Shown here: positions 35,734-47,189 of the stretch, in pieces
Numbering within the stretch: position 1 is the first letter of the stretch
Layout: every line of letters begins with the position of its first letter
Source: Gnetum montanum
Lineage: Eukaryota > Streptophyta > Gnetopsida > Gnetales > Gnetaceae
Assembly (NCBI GenBank): GCA_015680685.1
Contig: MNCI01020785.1
Span: 67,885-131,884, forward strand
Reading direction: 5' to 3'
DNA: 64,000 bases
Program-made: the position numbers and the translations under genes
The notes under the pieces: model-generated
Told to the model about the DNA's origin: nothing
The model's input: the letters and a program-made list of their open reading frames with translations, nothing else
Database searches by the model: none

Positions 35734-37131
35734 TACCCCCATGACTGAATGAAAACTCGTTCTCGAGTTCCTTACAAAATATTGGGAAGTTATGGGATTA
35801 TTGACTGAACGACAACTGATGGTGACATGGAATGATAGACTCAAAGTGCCTAGTGAACGGATCAACAAACGTATTACAACATTGGTGTTCATAACCATTA
35901 TGGTGAACACTGTACATAGATGACATCTAGATCCTCATTCGACAACTTGAAGAGAGAGAGAAAAGAAAATGAGGCATGTTGCTGCTGATGTCGAAAATGT
36001 GCATACCGTTGTTAATTCATGAACACATGATCAAGCTTATTCCTTGTGTAAATGCTTTTTACTCCAATACATCTTGAGTGCTCCCTTCTGTCCCAGTCCA
36101 TTGTTCATGTGATCACCATCTACACACATAACACAGTCACGAATTAGCAAGGATAAATAAGACATAATGCCATTGATACCTTACCTCGATATGAAGCACA
36201 TGTGCTAGGTTGTGGGTATGGTAGATATTGAGTTAGAGGTTTATAAATGATGAATAACCAAGGTGTAGGGGTGAGATAAGTAATAAATTGAAAAATTTTT
36301 GTGACAGGACCCCCAAAACTAAGAGCAAACCTTCAGTAGCAATAAGATGGAAAACTGAAAGAACAAGAAAGATGAGAGAAATAACAATGGTGAAGCCAAT
36401 AAGACTAAACAAAAATGGATGTCATTGATGGGGTGAATGAGAAATAGTTGATTACAAGAAATGTTTTTAAGGAAAGAACTTAACAAGTGCACCAAAAAGG
36501 AATGCCAGTGGGTCCTCCCCAAAGTAGGATCATGCCCTTAATGCCCTAGCAAACCCACAAACCAAAGAGTCCGTAGGCTCTTAGAATGACATATGGAAAT
36601 AATGGTGAAGAACTTACCCACCAAAGTTTATCAAAGTATAATAATGCAGTAACCAAGATATAGATTAATCATAAAACTGGCAATGAGGTGGGATATGGAA
36701 GGTAATATGGAAAAAGAGGAGAGAATGAAATGGGATCCCAAAATCAATGTTGTGTAAAGTCCCTTGTGTAGTATGTGATTAAGGTGACTTAATAAAATTC
36801 AGCCCAATTCCAGATTAAAACTAACCATATCCAGTGACCTCGCATTAACACACTTTACCAATCCATCATCATAAGGTAATAAGAATGTGTTGATAGAGCC
36901 ACCACCATTCCAACAAGAGAAAGATAGAGGAGCAAGAAGTGAGAAAGGGCCTTAGTTAGAGGGGACCTTTAGGCATGGGTAACATATCTTTCTAGTGCCA
37001 TAACTAGTGCTTGTAGCCCATGTTTCTTATTATTTCTAAATGGTGTGATTTGAATTCTCACCAGTTTGTTTTTGTGTGAGAACCACACCATGCAAAGAAT
37101 TATTTGATTTAGTCAACTTTTTAATATTTGG

Positions 37132-37479
37132 TTAAGAGTAGAATGGCGGAAAACTTATGAAAAACATCCAAGTATCCAAGAGAATAGCCACCACAAATGC
37201 GTCGAATCCCCTTGGTGTCACACCCTTTTCAATCCATTTAAATCTTTCCTTGGTTTGAAGAATACAAAGCCACCAGTTCATCAATAAGTTACTTAGAAAA
37301 AGGGACAGTACAGTTCCAAGATCAAGGGGGATCATAGAGCTGAATGAATGAATGGATGACATGGATTCATTGCACGTCATCAAAAGAAACCATATCTTAG
37401 TATCAACATTAAAAGTCAAAGGTAAAAGCCAAAAATTAGCAATCAACACCATCATAGTACAATCCATCATCATGAGCAC
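37132..37479 (-). CDS. Hydrophobic ORF after integrase (A2), possibly env-like
   Basis: A 115-codon minus-strand frame with no stop. Residues about 45-70 and 92-112 are strongly hydrophobic and could be membrane segments, separated by a basic stretch. The same product, broken into two frames, occurs at 18667-19231 in element A, so it is part of the element and not chance. Position downstream of integrase agrees with the env-like ORF of Athila. It could also be the C-terminal part of a longer, decayed ORF. No receptor-binding or fusion feature can be recognised. Confidence 0.4.
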   Translation of the reverse strand: MLMMMDCTMMVLIANFWLLPLTFNVDTKIWFLLMTCNESMSSIHSFSSMIPLDLGTVLSLFLSNLLMNWWLCILQTKERFKWIEKGVTPRGFDAFVVAILLDTWMFFISFPPFYS

Positions 37480-37739
37480 TTATTAGATGACGAGTGAAAG
37501 TAATTTAAAGAAAATGTAATAGAAAAAGAAATAGTAAAAATGTTAATGATGGTGTAAAACAAAAAATAAAGTGAAGATGAAAAATGTGTAAAAAAAAAGG
37601 ACAAAAGAACTGAGGGCTTTAGAATGGTTAGCATTAGTGGCAATCTCCCCCATGATTGAGTTGAAAGGAGGAGATCTAAAATAATGAGAAAGGTTGTTCA
37701 TTAATAGAGGTAGTGCTAGCATTGGCCATTTTAGGCTCA

Positions 37740-38790
37740 TGGAAAGGTTTGGTTTGCTAGATGTTGACTAATAGTTTCCTATCTAGGCTTTTAGGTTTAT
37801 AGATCATCATGGTCCCTAAAGGGAAAGTTTCATGAATGATATAAGGTCCTTCCCACAATTTTTGAAATTTAGTTCATTGTGGCACATGTGTGGGATTTTA
37901 ATATAGAACCTTCTCTCTTGGTTGGTATTTGACTTTCCTAATCCTTAGGTCATGACATTGCTTGTTGAAGGCCTTGTGTAATTTGTTGGATTAAAGGGTG
38001 GCTAATCAATTTTCATCTAGCAAGTTAAGGTTCATTAACCATTATTTTTGTGCTAGACTGAGGTTAAGGTTGAGGTCACACACTGTAGATAGTGTACGGA
38101 GCTTAGCTTGGATAGGAAGTGTTTGAAGTTTATCGTACACTAACTCATAGGGAGAATAGGTTGTAGGGGGCTTCCATGTGGAGTAGTACACCCAAAGAGT
38201 GTCATTTAGTTTGGTGCTTCAGTCTCACCTATACTTGCTAATGGTTCTCATCAAGATTCCATGATTTCCCTATTGGTGACTTTAGCTTGACCATGTGCTT
38301 AAGGGTGATATGGTGTAGTCAGCTTATCGTCAACTCCTAAGCGTTGCATCAACTTTCAAAAAGTCACACCTATAAAATGTGTACCGTTATTGGAAATAAG
38401 TGCACGAGGCATGCCAAACCTATTTACGATTTGTTGTTGAACAAATCGTGCAGCAGTAGATGATGTGCAGTCAGTGACAGTGACCGCTTTTGTCCATTTT
38501 GTAAAATAGTCAATAGCAACAATGATGTATGTTTTTCCATTGGACATCGGTGTAATAGGCCTCATAAAATAAATTCCCCATATGTCAAAGGGTTATAAGG
38601 GTTGAATCCATTATTGTGGACCCTTCATTCTAGTAGTCATTCCCCCATCGCATTGGCAGTGCTCATAGGATTGGATGAAATGATGAGCATCCCAGAATAA
38701 TGTAGGCCAATAATATCCTGTGAGCAAGATTTTAATGGTTGTTCGTCTTCCAACTTAATGACCCCCATAAGGGCCCTCATGAGCATCTTG
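37740..38790 (-). pseudogene. Integrase of A2
   Basis: The core frame 38565-38356 covers PITPMSNGKTYIIVAIDYFT (first Asp) and ISNNGTHF, where the second catalytic Asp (SDNG in element A) is Asn. Upstream the Trp of DIWGI is intact but the following Asp is Tyr. The zinc-binding part is near 38640-38780 and the C-terminal domain extends to about 37740 in broken frames. At least one catalytic residue is lost. Confidence 0.75.
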
Positions 38791-39039
38791 AAGGACTCAC
38801 AATTGATCTACTTTGGGAACACACCATCAGACAAAGCCATCGGAACATACCTTATAAAGTTGTTCATTAATTTCCATGAAATATTTGGCTCGGTTAAGAA
38901 ACTATTGTTTCTTTTTAATGTCCAACCCTTGTGGTGTTTCTTGTGTAAGGAGATAGGTAAGAATGCTATTATACCAATTTTTTCTTTATGGTTAATTGAT
39001 TATTTACTACACCTGCAAAGAGAAGTTCATCAGGAAAGT

Positions 39040-40586
39040 GGTCAGAAATGGGTTATTTGTCCTCTTTTTTGTCCCATCGTAACTAAGATAAATGATCAGC
39101 AACAACTTTCTCGGTGCCTTTACGATTGATCATTATAAGATCAAAATCTTGCAAGATCACGAGCCTTCATATGATGTGAGGGCTCACCATTAGTTTATTC
39201 ATTAGGAACTGAATTGCACTAAGGTCTGTGTGTACGAATATCTTATAGTCCAATACATAGTGCCGAAATTTTTCTAGTGTAAACACCATAGTCATTAATT
39301 CTTTTTCTAGTTGTGATGTAATTGAGTTGTGCTCCAGAACTACTTCAACTTTCATAGTGAATGTAATAGGGTCATTTTTGGTCATCTAACTGTGGAAGTA
39401 CAGCTCCTACAACAAAGTTGGATGCGTTAGTCATTATGTGGAATGGTCTAGACCAGTCAGGAGCTTATAGAATATGTGTTTCTAGAAGCTTCTGTTTCAA
39501 GGTTTGGAAGGCTAGCTCACATTCCTTTGTCCATTTAAAGGGTACGTCCTTATTCATTAGTTCTACCAAAGGTTTTGCAATCCTTGAAAAGTTATCAATG
39601 AAGCATCTATAATAGTTGGTATGTCCAAAGAATGATCGGATATCTTTTACAGTGTCAAGTTGACAAGTGATTTCTTGGATGACTTTAATATTTTTGGGAT
39701 CTACCTCTATCCCTATTCATGAAATATTGTGCCCTAATACAACACCTTCTTCAACCATTAAATGGATTTTTTACCAATTGAGCCTTAAGTTGGTTTTAAC
39801 ACATCATTTTAGTACTTGCTCTAATCGGTCCAATGCTTGTTCGAAGTTTGCTCTATAGGTGGAGAAATCGTCCATAAAGACCTCCACACCATTCCCTATT
39901 TGTTGCTAAAAGACACTTAGAACCAAATGTTGAAATGTTGTTGGGGCATTACACAAGCCAAACTGCATATGCCTATATGCAAATGTCCCCCAAGGACTTG
40001 TGAACGTAGTCTTAGCTTGGTCTTCTGGTGCTATTTGAATTTGATTGTATCCACAATAACCATATAGAAAACTATAGTAGCAATGCCCTACAATGGTATC
40101 TAAGACTTGGTTGACGAATGACAATGGAAAATGGTCTTTAAATGTTGCCATGTTCAGCAACCTAAAGTCTATACACACACTTCATTTGCCTTCCTTTTTG
40201 GGCACAATGACTAATGGGCAAACCCATTCACTATTAGCAAAGGGGTAGATGAACTTGGCTTTTATAAGTTGTTTAATTTCTTCTTTAATCACTTGCTTAA
40301 GCTTTGGGTTCAGTCACCTTTGTGGTTGTCATCGAGGTTTCATGGAGGGGTCAGTGTAAATTCTATGTTGGCATATCCTAGGATCTATTCTGGCTAATTC
40401 GGGATATGACCAAGTAAAGGATTTTAACCATTTGTTTATCATTTTCAGTAGTCTTTCTTTTTGTTGAGGAGAAAGCTTAGCATTAATGATTACCGATTTT
40501 CCATTCTTGAGATATGTGTACTCGAAACCGGTGGGCAACGATTTTAACTCAAGGGCCTCTTGATTGAACTTGTCAAGGATTTCCAA
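39040..40586 (-). pseudogene. Reverse transcriptase and RNase H of A2
   Basis: Frame 40586-40329 carries the ICQHRIY region. 40178-39906 carries CIDFRLLN, YYSFLYGYCGYNQIQ (the catalytic Asp of FLDGYSG is Tyr here) and the CNAPTTFQ motif. The FMDD box is intact at 39874-39867. RNase H follows with EKELMTMVFTLEKFRHYVL (39385-39167). A TGA before LNPKL is shared with element A. Confidence 0.8.
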
Positions 40587-40922
40587 CTTCCCCTAGTTGA
40601 TATTTTCAATGTCAGGACTTGGAAGTTGCCAATGGACTTGCTCTTATGTATCTATGCTATTGATGTAGGCACAAGTCAAACTCTTAGTTGGTTCCGTGCA
40701 TATAGTTGAATTACTCTCTTGGTCAATTGTCAACCACTAGGTGCCTTCCTATCTTGTGGGTGTTGCATATAGGCATCTTTGTATATTTGTTACTTGTGCA
40801 CATTGGTTGCATGTAGGCAATGTTAAGCATTGTACAAACTAGGACTTTTGCACGTAGCTACACCCTGTGTCACTATATGCGATGCATAGAAATTTCTTCT
40901 TCTCGATCTTTCTAAACGTATT

Positions 40923-41290
40923 TTATTTTGAGATTTCTAGGGAAATATCACGTATTCCTAGGCATGCATCAATCATGCTTAGCCATGCTCTTCCCATTAT
41001 GATTGGGAAGTCCCCCTTATAGTTGTTGACTTGAATCACTATGAAATCGGCTAGATACGACCATCCACAAATAGTGGTGATAATGTCCTTCACTAGTCCT
41101 AATGGGACAGTGATGGACTGGTTAGCCAACTCTAAATGAATGTTACTCTTTTTTAGTGGAGGCAAGTTCTAGGCTTTGTACATTTCTTGAGAGGTTAAGT
41201 TAACACTAGAACTTGAATCCAAAAGAGCTTTGCAAGGCTCATTTTTAGTGATTTGCAAATATATAAGAGGACTTCAAAGATTAGAGAATT
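40923..41290 (-). pseudogene. Aspartic protease of A2
   Basis: Frame 41165-40923 has GWSYLADFIVIQ and IIMGRAWLSMIDACLG, matching element A. The catalytic region upstream reads LLDSSSSVNLTS (about 41230-41190), so DSG has become DSS. Confidence 0.65.
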
Positions 41291-41599
41291 TCCTAAGAAG
41301 ATGGCCAACTTTAATCCAATCGGTGATGGCATGAGTCAACATGACCGTGTGCATTAAGTGTAGTCTTTGGTTCGAAGGAAGCTCTGAAGATTCAAACGAT
41401 GGTGAGGCAATTGGACAATTAGCCACTTGTGGCTGTAAGAACTTGTTGGACTATTGGTTCTAAAGAAAGGTCTCTTCTTTGTGCAGTTATCTGAACCAAC
41501 AGTAGGTTGAGGATTGACAACCCTTGTAGCATTACGTTGCTATGGCTGGGAAAGGAGCTCACCTTACATAGTTGGAGCAGGTGGTAATGGAGCTAAGGG

Positions 41600-43875
41600 T
41601 GGAAGAGGTGTAGTCAAATGAGAAGGATAGTATGTTTGTGGAACATGACCCCTAGGAGAAGGAGTTCTATAGCACTCATGGGTTTAGTAGTGAGGCTGAG
41701 GAGTGACATGACTAGTGGAGTCACATGGAGAGATCGGCTATTGCATGTAGTATCCATACAGGTTAGGTTGATAGTAAGGGTACTGTTGACATGGTGGTGG
41801 CATTCCCCATGATTATGGGTGTTTCCACTATTGATACTATTCATTTGTTTTTGGTGGAGCTCCACTTGGATAATACATCAAGGGTTGGTGGAACTGCCTT
41901 CGGTTACCTTGAGGATAAGGTAACCTTCGGGGTGTTTGTCGTCTGTTTAATTGTGGGTTTAGTGCATACACCACAAACTCTTGCAAATGTGACACTACTA
42001 GGCAACATCCCTTAGAATGGTCATATTGGCATATCTCACATCTTCTATCATTGTTTACATTTGAATCCACAACCTCTTCAATGACGACAACTTTACCCTT
42101 ACCCTTGTTATGTGCACATTCAACTTCTCTCTTTTTTCTTCTTTCCTGATCACTACTTTGGTCTCTAGACTCCTTTACTATTTTTAGAATAGTTTGAAAT
42201 TTATCATCTAGGTAATTTCACATTTGGTCTACCTTTGCGTATATAGCTGACGCAAATTTTGAATGCACAAAGTCTTCCTATTCACCATTTCTTCGAGTGG
42301 TGACTCTTCTTCATCTTCACAAAATCTAACTTCCTTCTTTTGGAGGGAAGGATCTTTGTTGTATTCCTAGACACTTTCTCTTTTTCTTAACTCACCTTCC
42401 TCTTTGGCAACTTGCTCCAATAATATTTGTACTTGATGGACTCTTAGCTCAGATAGTCTTCCTTGGGCATATGTCCCAAGTGTTCTTTGTGTTTTGTACC
42501 TAAGCCCATCTACGAGATGGCGTAGTTGTTCCCTCTGTGAGTAACAATGGCCAAGGCAATGATGTGATAGTGCATAATATTGGCCCATGGCAGCATCCAA
42601 GGGTTCATGTCTTCCTTGTTTCCATCCTTGGATTTTCTTATGTAGGTTGGACACTTGGGAGTACATTTGATACTTATTGTTGAATAGCTGTAACAGAGTA
42701 CTCCATCGACAAATGGATTCTAGTTCTAAGGACCAGTACTAGCTTTCTGCTTCCTTAATCAATGTCTGTGGAAAAAACTTTAGTTTTTACCACTTGTTTT
42801 CTATATTTTGCAAGGCACATGCATCATAGAACACTTGTAGATGATTTTGAGGATCAGCGTTATATCCCCCTTGAAATTGTGGGATATTTTTCATGTCTAA
42901 TCTTTTGATCCTACTATCCTTTTGGTGCCTTGTTGGGATCCTAACAGCCTCATTTTTATCTAGCATACTTTAGGTAGTGAATAGGGGTTCATCATGATCA
43001 GATTCTCTATGGTGTCTATGATGCCTATGCTATTCCCTACTCTCCCTCCTTTCATGGTATGTTTCTCTAGAATGCCCTTGTCCCCTTTCTCGACTATTTT
43101 GTATATGATCCTTGTTTCACCTACCATTATCCTTAGGGTCTTTTCCCTTGTGACTACATTCTAATCCTAAAGGAGAGGAGGAAGGAGATGATGAAGGTGG
43201 AGAGGAAGGAGGACTTGCGCCATGATGGTGCTTGTCACTTTCTCTTTGGTGGTTGCAACCTTGACCATGGTTACGATCAGAATGTCCATCATCGTCATGT
43301 GTTTGTGTTCCTTTTTTAGACCCTTTATGTCCATTGGTATCAGAACCTAGGTTATGAATGGTTGAGTGAAGATTCTAATATACAACGCCTTGACTAAAGT
43401 CAACGAGAGGAACATCATTATGTGGAAAACCTCTCGAGGCAGGTTCACCACCCTCATTTTCACTTATGACATATGGGACATCCTAAGACCACTTTCCTTT
43501 CATAGATTTGTAATGTCTCTCCAATTGTAGGTCCCTTTGATGTTGTGCCTCCGTGGGTCGATAGTCTCTCAAATCTTGTTCATGCATAATGTACTTCGAT
43601 TGTAAGTGCTACATACCAATTTGTGTGAGAGCAGGAAGAAGCATGCTTGGGATTGAGTGATCAAGGGATAACAATATGTTACCTTCTAAATCCTGCCAAT
43701 GTAGTTGTTCATCCTAGTGAAGGATAAAGGTAAATTCTGGTATATACTCATCAGGATGAATGTATACCAAGTGAAACTATTGGGGTATTGGCAGATTATC
43801 CTATACACTCCACCTCTGATTATTCATGCTGTCAGACCTAGGCAGTGAAGCACTCTCATAAGAAGAAGGAGACAT
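41600..43875 (-). pseudogene. Gag of A2
   Basis: Starts MSPSSYESASLPR (ATG at 43875). A helical segment (42666-42367) contains QREQLRHLVDGLRYKTQRT and QVAKEEGELRKRES, almost as in element A. A knuckle-like CEICQYDHSKGCC follows (42070-41837) with a Pro/Tyr-rich tail. Frames are broken in several places. Confidence 0.7.
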
Positions 43876-43995
43876 GATTAATTATTTAGTGTGCAATACT
43901 CTCTTTTCTATAATTTTAGGATAACCAATCCTAAGGGTTTTTTCCAATAATAGGAAGATTTTCTAAGTTCTAATCAGTGCACAAACAACAATGTC

Positions 43996-44011
43996 CCTAG
44001 AAATGGTGCCA
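43996..44011 (-). other. Primer binding site of A2 (decayed)
   Basis: The complement of CCCTAGAAATGGTGCC, TGGCaCCaTTtCtaGGG-like, derives from the tRNA-Asp PBS mainly by C/G-to-T/A changes. Confidence 0.55.
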
Positions 44012-44012
44012 A

Positions 44013-44855
44013 TGATGAGTAGCGAGGTACCCCTATGCCCAACCATACGAATACGAGCGTTACGCATGATCCGATCGAACTCCAAGGACTAAGTGCAGAT
44101 GCACCTTCACAGAACAAGCATGAGTTAGGAGATCATTGTCTTCCCAAGCTTACTCATATGGCATGATTGTATGATTAAGTAAACTTGAGGTATATGATTT
44201 TTATGCTTTTTATGTTTTATGTCCTAGTGCTAAAAAGGGAGAAATGAAATAATTAAGTAACTAATTTACTTTAACTAATTAGCTAGGTTCTAACTAGTCC
44301 TAACACCAACATCCATTCTCACTCTTCATACACATCCTAAACTAGTGTAACACTACTAGGATTACCAAATGCTGGTCATTACTAGGTTACCAAGTGTTCC
44401 ACGTATGCTCGAAGTGGTCGTACTAAGTGTGCTTACTTATTGAAAATTAACAAATCAATAAAATAACCAATTAACTAATGAAAGCATTGAATAACTGTAA
44501 ATAACATTAAATGCAATAAATAAGCTATTCTGAATGTTGCAAGGTTTATCACAAAGTTCATCTTTATTTCCAAACACAAGGTGTGCTCAAGTACACAATG
44601 CTCAAATAAAGATCTGTTCACTTTATGACTCCTACTGCTGACACTTAGAAATAATTCTAACTTTGCAAAGGGAAAACTGCAAGAGTTTAGGTAAGGGACT
44701 ATGAAACTAACTGCAAAATCAAGTGCCCTCATCTCTTATTTATAGGCAATGAGACAAGCTTTGATATCGCATGTCTGCTATCACTTTGGCACCTTTGATA
44801 TGGCATACCTCATATCGAGGGTTTGATATCAGGGGTCCAATATCACGACTCATCA
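44013..44855 (-). repeat. 5' LTR of A2 (right)
   Basis: 843 bp, TGATGAGTAGCGAGG to ACGACTCATCA. The TATA box on the minus strand is TATAAATAAGAGATG (about 44745-44731), preceded by a U3 of about 100 bp with ATATC/GATAT words (44761-44845). Confidence 0.85.
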
Positions 44856-45062
44856 AAAAGGATGGAAGAGTAGATTTTCCTATCTTCTTCTTGTCAAATC
44901 TCCCTTGTATCTCTAAAAAAAACATATGGGTAATGTTAACTTGGAATTTCCCCATTAGGATGGCACTTCCTTTGCTGGCATAGGTGGAAATTCTATTAAG
45001 CATTTTTGTTGAAAATATATGGTATGTTCCAATCTTAAAATAGATCTTTTTAATAGTGAACA
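44856..45062. other. Spacer between A2 and D
   Basis: No recognised feature; presumably part of the interior of element B. The minus-strand frame crossing it (45063-44740) runs into the A2 LTR and has no known domain. Confidence 0.35.
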
Positions 45063-45355
45063 ATGAAACAACCTAAAATTTCAAGGCACTCTTGCTTCAC
45101 CAGGGTCTTCGAAATGAGGCAAACATTTCCACAAGTGCAGCCTAATAACAGTTTGGTAGGAAATGAATGCACTGAGTTTAGACTATTCAGTTTAGCAAGT
45201 TTTCTACCTCTAAAGCTGACAAGCTCGATGGATTCTCCGGCCTGCCGACCTAGATGTTTCACCCAGTTGACAGTCTATTCAGAGATCATGCTTGGAGTTG
45301 TCGATAGTGCTTGGGATGCACAAAATAGTTCGGAAATTTTTCTAGTGAAGAAGTT

Positions 45356-46074
45356 TGCTACACTACATTACGCTATGTAGCGTAGAAAGCTTCGGAAGAC
45401 AGTCGGTTAGGCAATCAAGTGCAAACCGTTGCAGGACAAAGTGCTATGCTACACAGCATAGCATAGCGTAGCAAAGACAAATCAGAAAGGTCCATCTTAC
45501 TAAGTGACTCAAATTAGGAAATTGCACTCAGTAAGCACTCCAATCTTCAAAACCAGTTTTCTTGTTCAACTTCAAGTCCTTAGAAAAGCTTCTCATCAGA
45601 AAGTGGCAGATTGAACAAAAAGTAGAATATGCTGGCTGCTACGCTACATAGCATAGCACAACATAGCGATGATGCATGAAAAGCAAAAGGCGTCTCAAAT
45701 GAAAGTTTAGCAAGTTTGAATTCTTCCTTTTGCAAAAGCAAAGGTTGAAGTTGTTAGCATAATCAAGCTTCAAGCAAGTGTTTGCAACTCCAACACGGGT
45801 CATAGATGAAGCCAGCTGCTACGCTATGCTACGCTACGTAGCATAGTATAGCATAGCAAAGATGCAAAACCAAAAGGAAACACTTCAAAAGTTAACCCAA
45901 TGTGCGCCAAGGCTTCCAGCAAATGCAGTTGACTTCAATGCGATTTTCTTCTTCAAACTGGTGGCTACGCTACACTACGCTACATAGTTTAGCATGGTGT
46001 AGCAAGAAGCTATGCTACACCAGCATGCTACGCTCCATAGCATAGAACAACATAGCAAGCAGCTACGCTACGCC
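45356..46074. repeat. Six clusters of GCTACGCTA/TAGCATAGC palindromic words
   Basis: Clusters at 45356-45386, 45442-45474, 45637-45668, 45817-45858, 45963-46020 and 46025-46074 each join forward (GCTACGCTA, GCTATGCTA) and reverse (TAGCGTAGC, TAGCATAGC) copies. The best core is GCTACGTAGC. They lie upstream of the TATA box of D, in its presumed U3. Scattered single copies reappear at 50955-50968, 52427-52495 and 53222-53258. Confidence 0.8.
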
Positions 46075-46260
46075 AGTGTGCTTCATCTCTTACTTGCATT
46101 GTTTGCACACTTGACGTCAGCACTCCTAATTTCAACAACATAATTGCAGCATAGCAGGTTCACAATCAGCTTTGCATATCCATGCAATACAGACACGTCA
46201 GCATCCCATGGGTCCAGGACATGCGTCATCCAGGCCTCATTTCTCACGTACTCCTAACCC

Positions 46261-46268
46261 TATAAATA
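46261..46268 (+). promoter_or_regulatory. TATA box of element D
   Basis: CCTATAAATACC follows the palindrome clusters, as CCTATAAATACC also does in the B' LTR. Confidence 0.55.
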
Positions 46269-46292
46269 CCCTGACGAGAAATGCTCAAAGGG

Positions 46293-46497
46293 TTGGCAAA
46301 AATTTGGTTGGTTGGCAAATTTGAGCATTGTTGGAATTCTTTGGCATGTTGGCAAATTTGGTTGCCAAATTAGCAATTCAAAGGATTGGCAAATTGAGAA
46401 ATCTCTTGATTGAAAAACTGGTAATTTTTTGATGAATTTTAGCAGTTGGCACTATTTTTCTTTGGCATTTTGGCATTATCTTTTGTGCTTGTTGGCA
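46293..46497 (+). repeat. TTGGCA-rich leader of element D
   Basis: Nine TTGGCA copies, mostly as TTGGCAAAT or TTGGCATTT, in about 200 bp just downstream of the TATA box, so within R/U5 and the RNA leader. The spacing is irregular. Confidence 0.75.
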
Positions 46498-47189
46498 TTT
46501 TGTACTGTTGGCTGTGAAACTTGCACTAAAAAAAATAGTTGAGGTATTTCGAGCATTCCAGTCATTTCTGGATACTTTGTGTACCTTTGGCGTTGCATGA
46601 CTCGTTATACATTTTCAAGCAGAGAAGAGAATCAAACCCGCAACTTTGCGGTGGTGCATTTTCTCATCCTAGTTACTCTGTTCATTCTATATTATCATCA
46701 CTGTTCAACATCATTTTCTTTATTATTGCATTTATTAATCATCAATTAGATCTCACATATTTTTCTCTTAAAACGATGTTTACATAAGGTTAAGTTACAC
46801 CGACTAAGTCCCTGTTTGATCGACAAGACCATTTAGGGCACCCCGCTTCCATTGTATCTAGCATGGCCCTCACATGGATTCAGGGTTAAAACTATTTGCC
46901 CGACGACCTCTCAATGTTTCTAGCCATTGATGTTTTTGGTTGCTATAGTTTTCTAGGGCTAGAAGGAGGGCTTTTAGTGCCTTTTCCATCTTTCACGGTA
47001 GTCCTACATGCGTTCTGTACCCTGTCGCGCACTAGCGTAAATGTGACACCCTTTTGTGGTTGTTTATGCATCGTGTGGTGTAGATTGGTCACTCTGACAA
47101 TTCCTATGGAATCCTGTAGGATAGAAAGCCTCTAATCACCATTTGATCTCATTTTTTTCTTGTTTGCAAACCCTTTTAGCCTTAAGATA

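Larger units (their letters stand above)
34971..44855 (-). mobile_element. Element A2: second Athila-like copy
   Basis: Same layout as element A. LTRs lie at 34971-35733 (missing about 80 bp of its outer end) and 44013-44855. Minus-strand order is PBS, gag, protease, RT, RNase H, integrase, 3' domain. No target duplication can be found because the left end is deleted. Its RT keeps FMDD, but stops elsewhere make it inactive. Confidence 0.88.

Noticed and set aside
45063-45380. Plus-strand ORF of 105 codons at the start of D
   Set aside because: Lies in the presumed U3 of the LTR, lacks any domain and ends inside a palindrome cluster.
45356-46074. CRISPR-like spaced repeats
   Set aside because: Cluster spacing is irregular, repeat units vary, and this is plant nuclear DNA with no cas genes.
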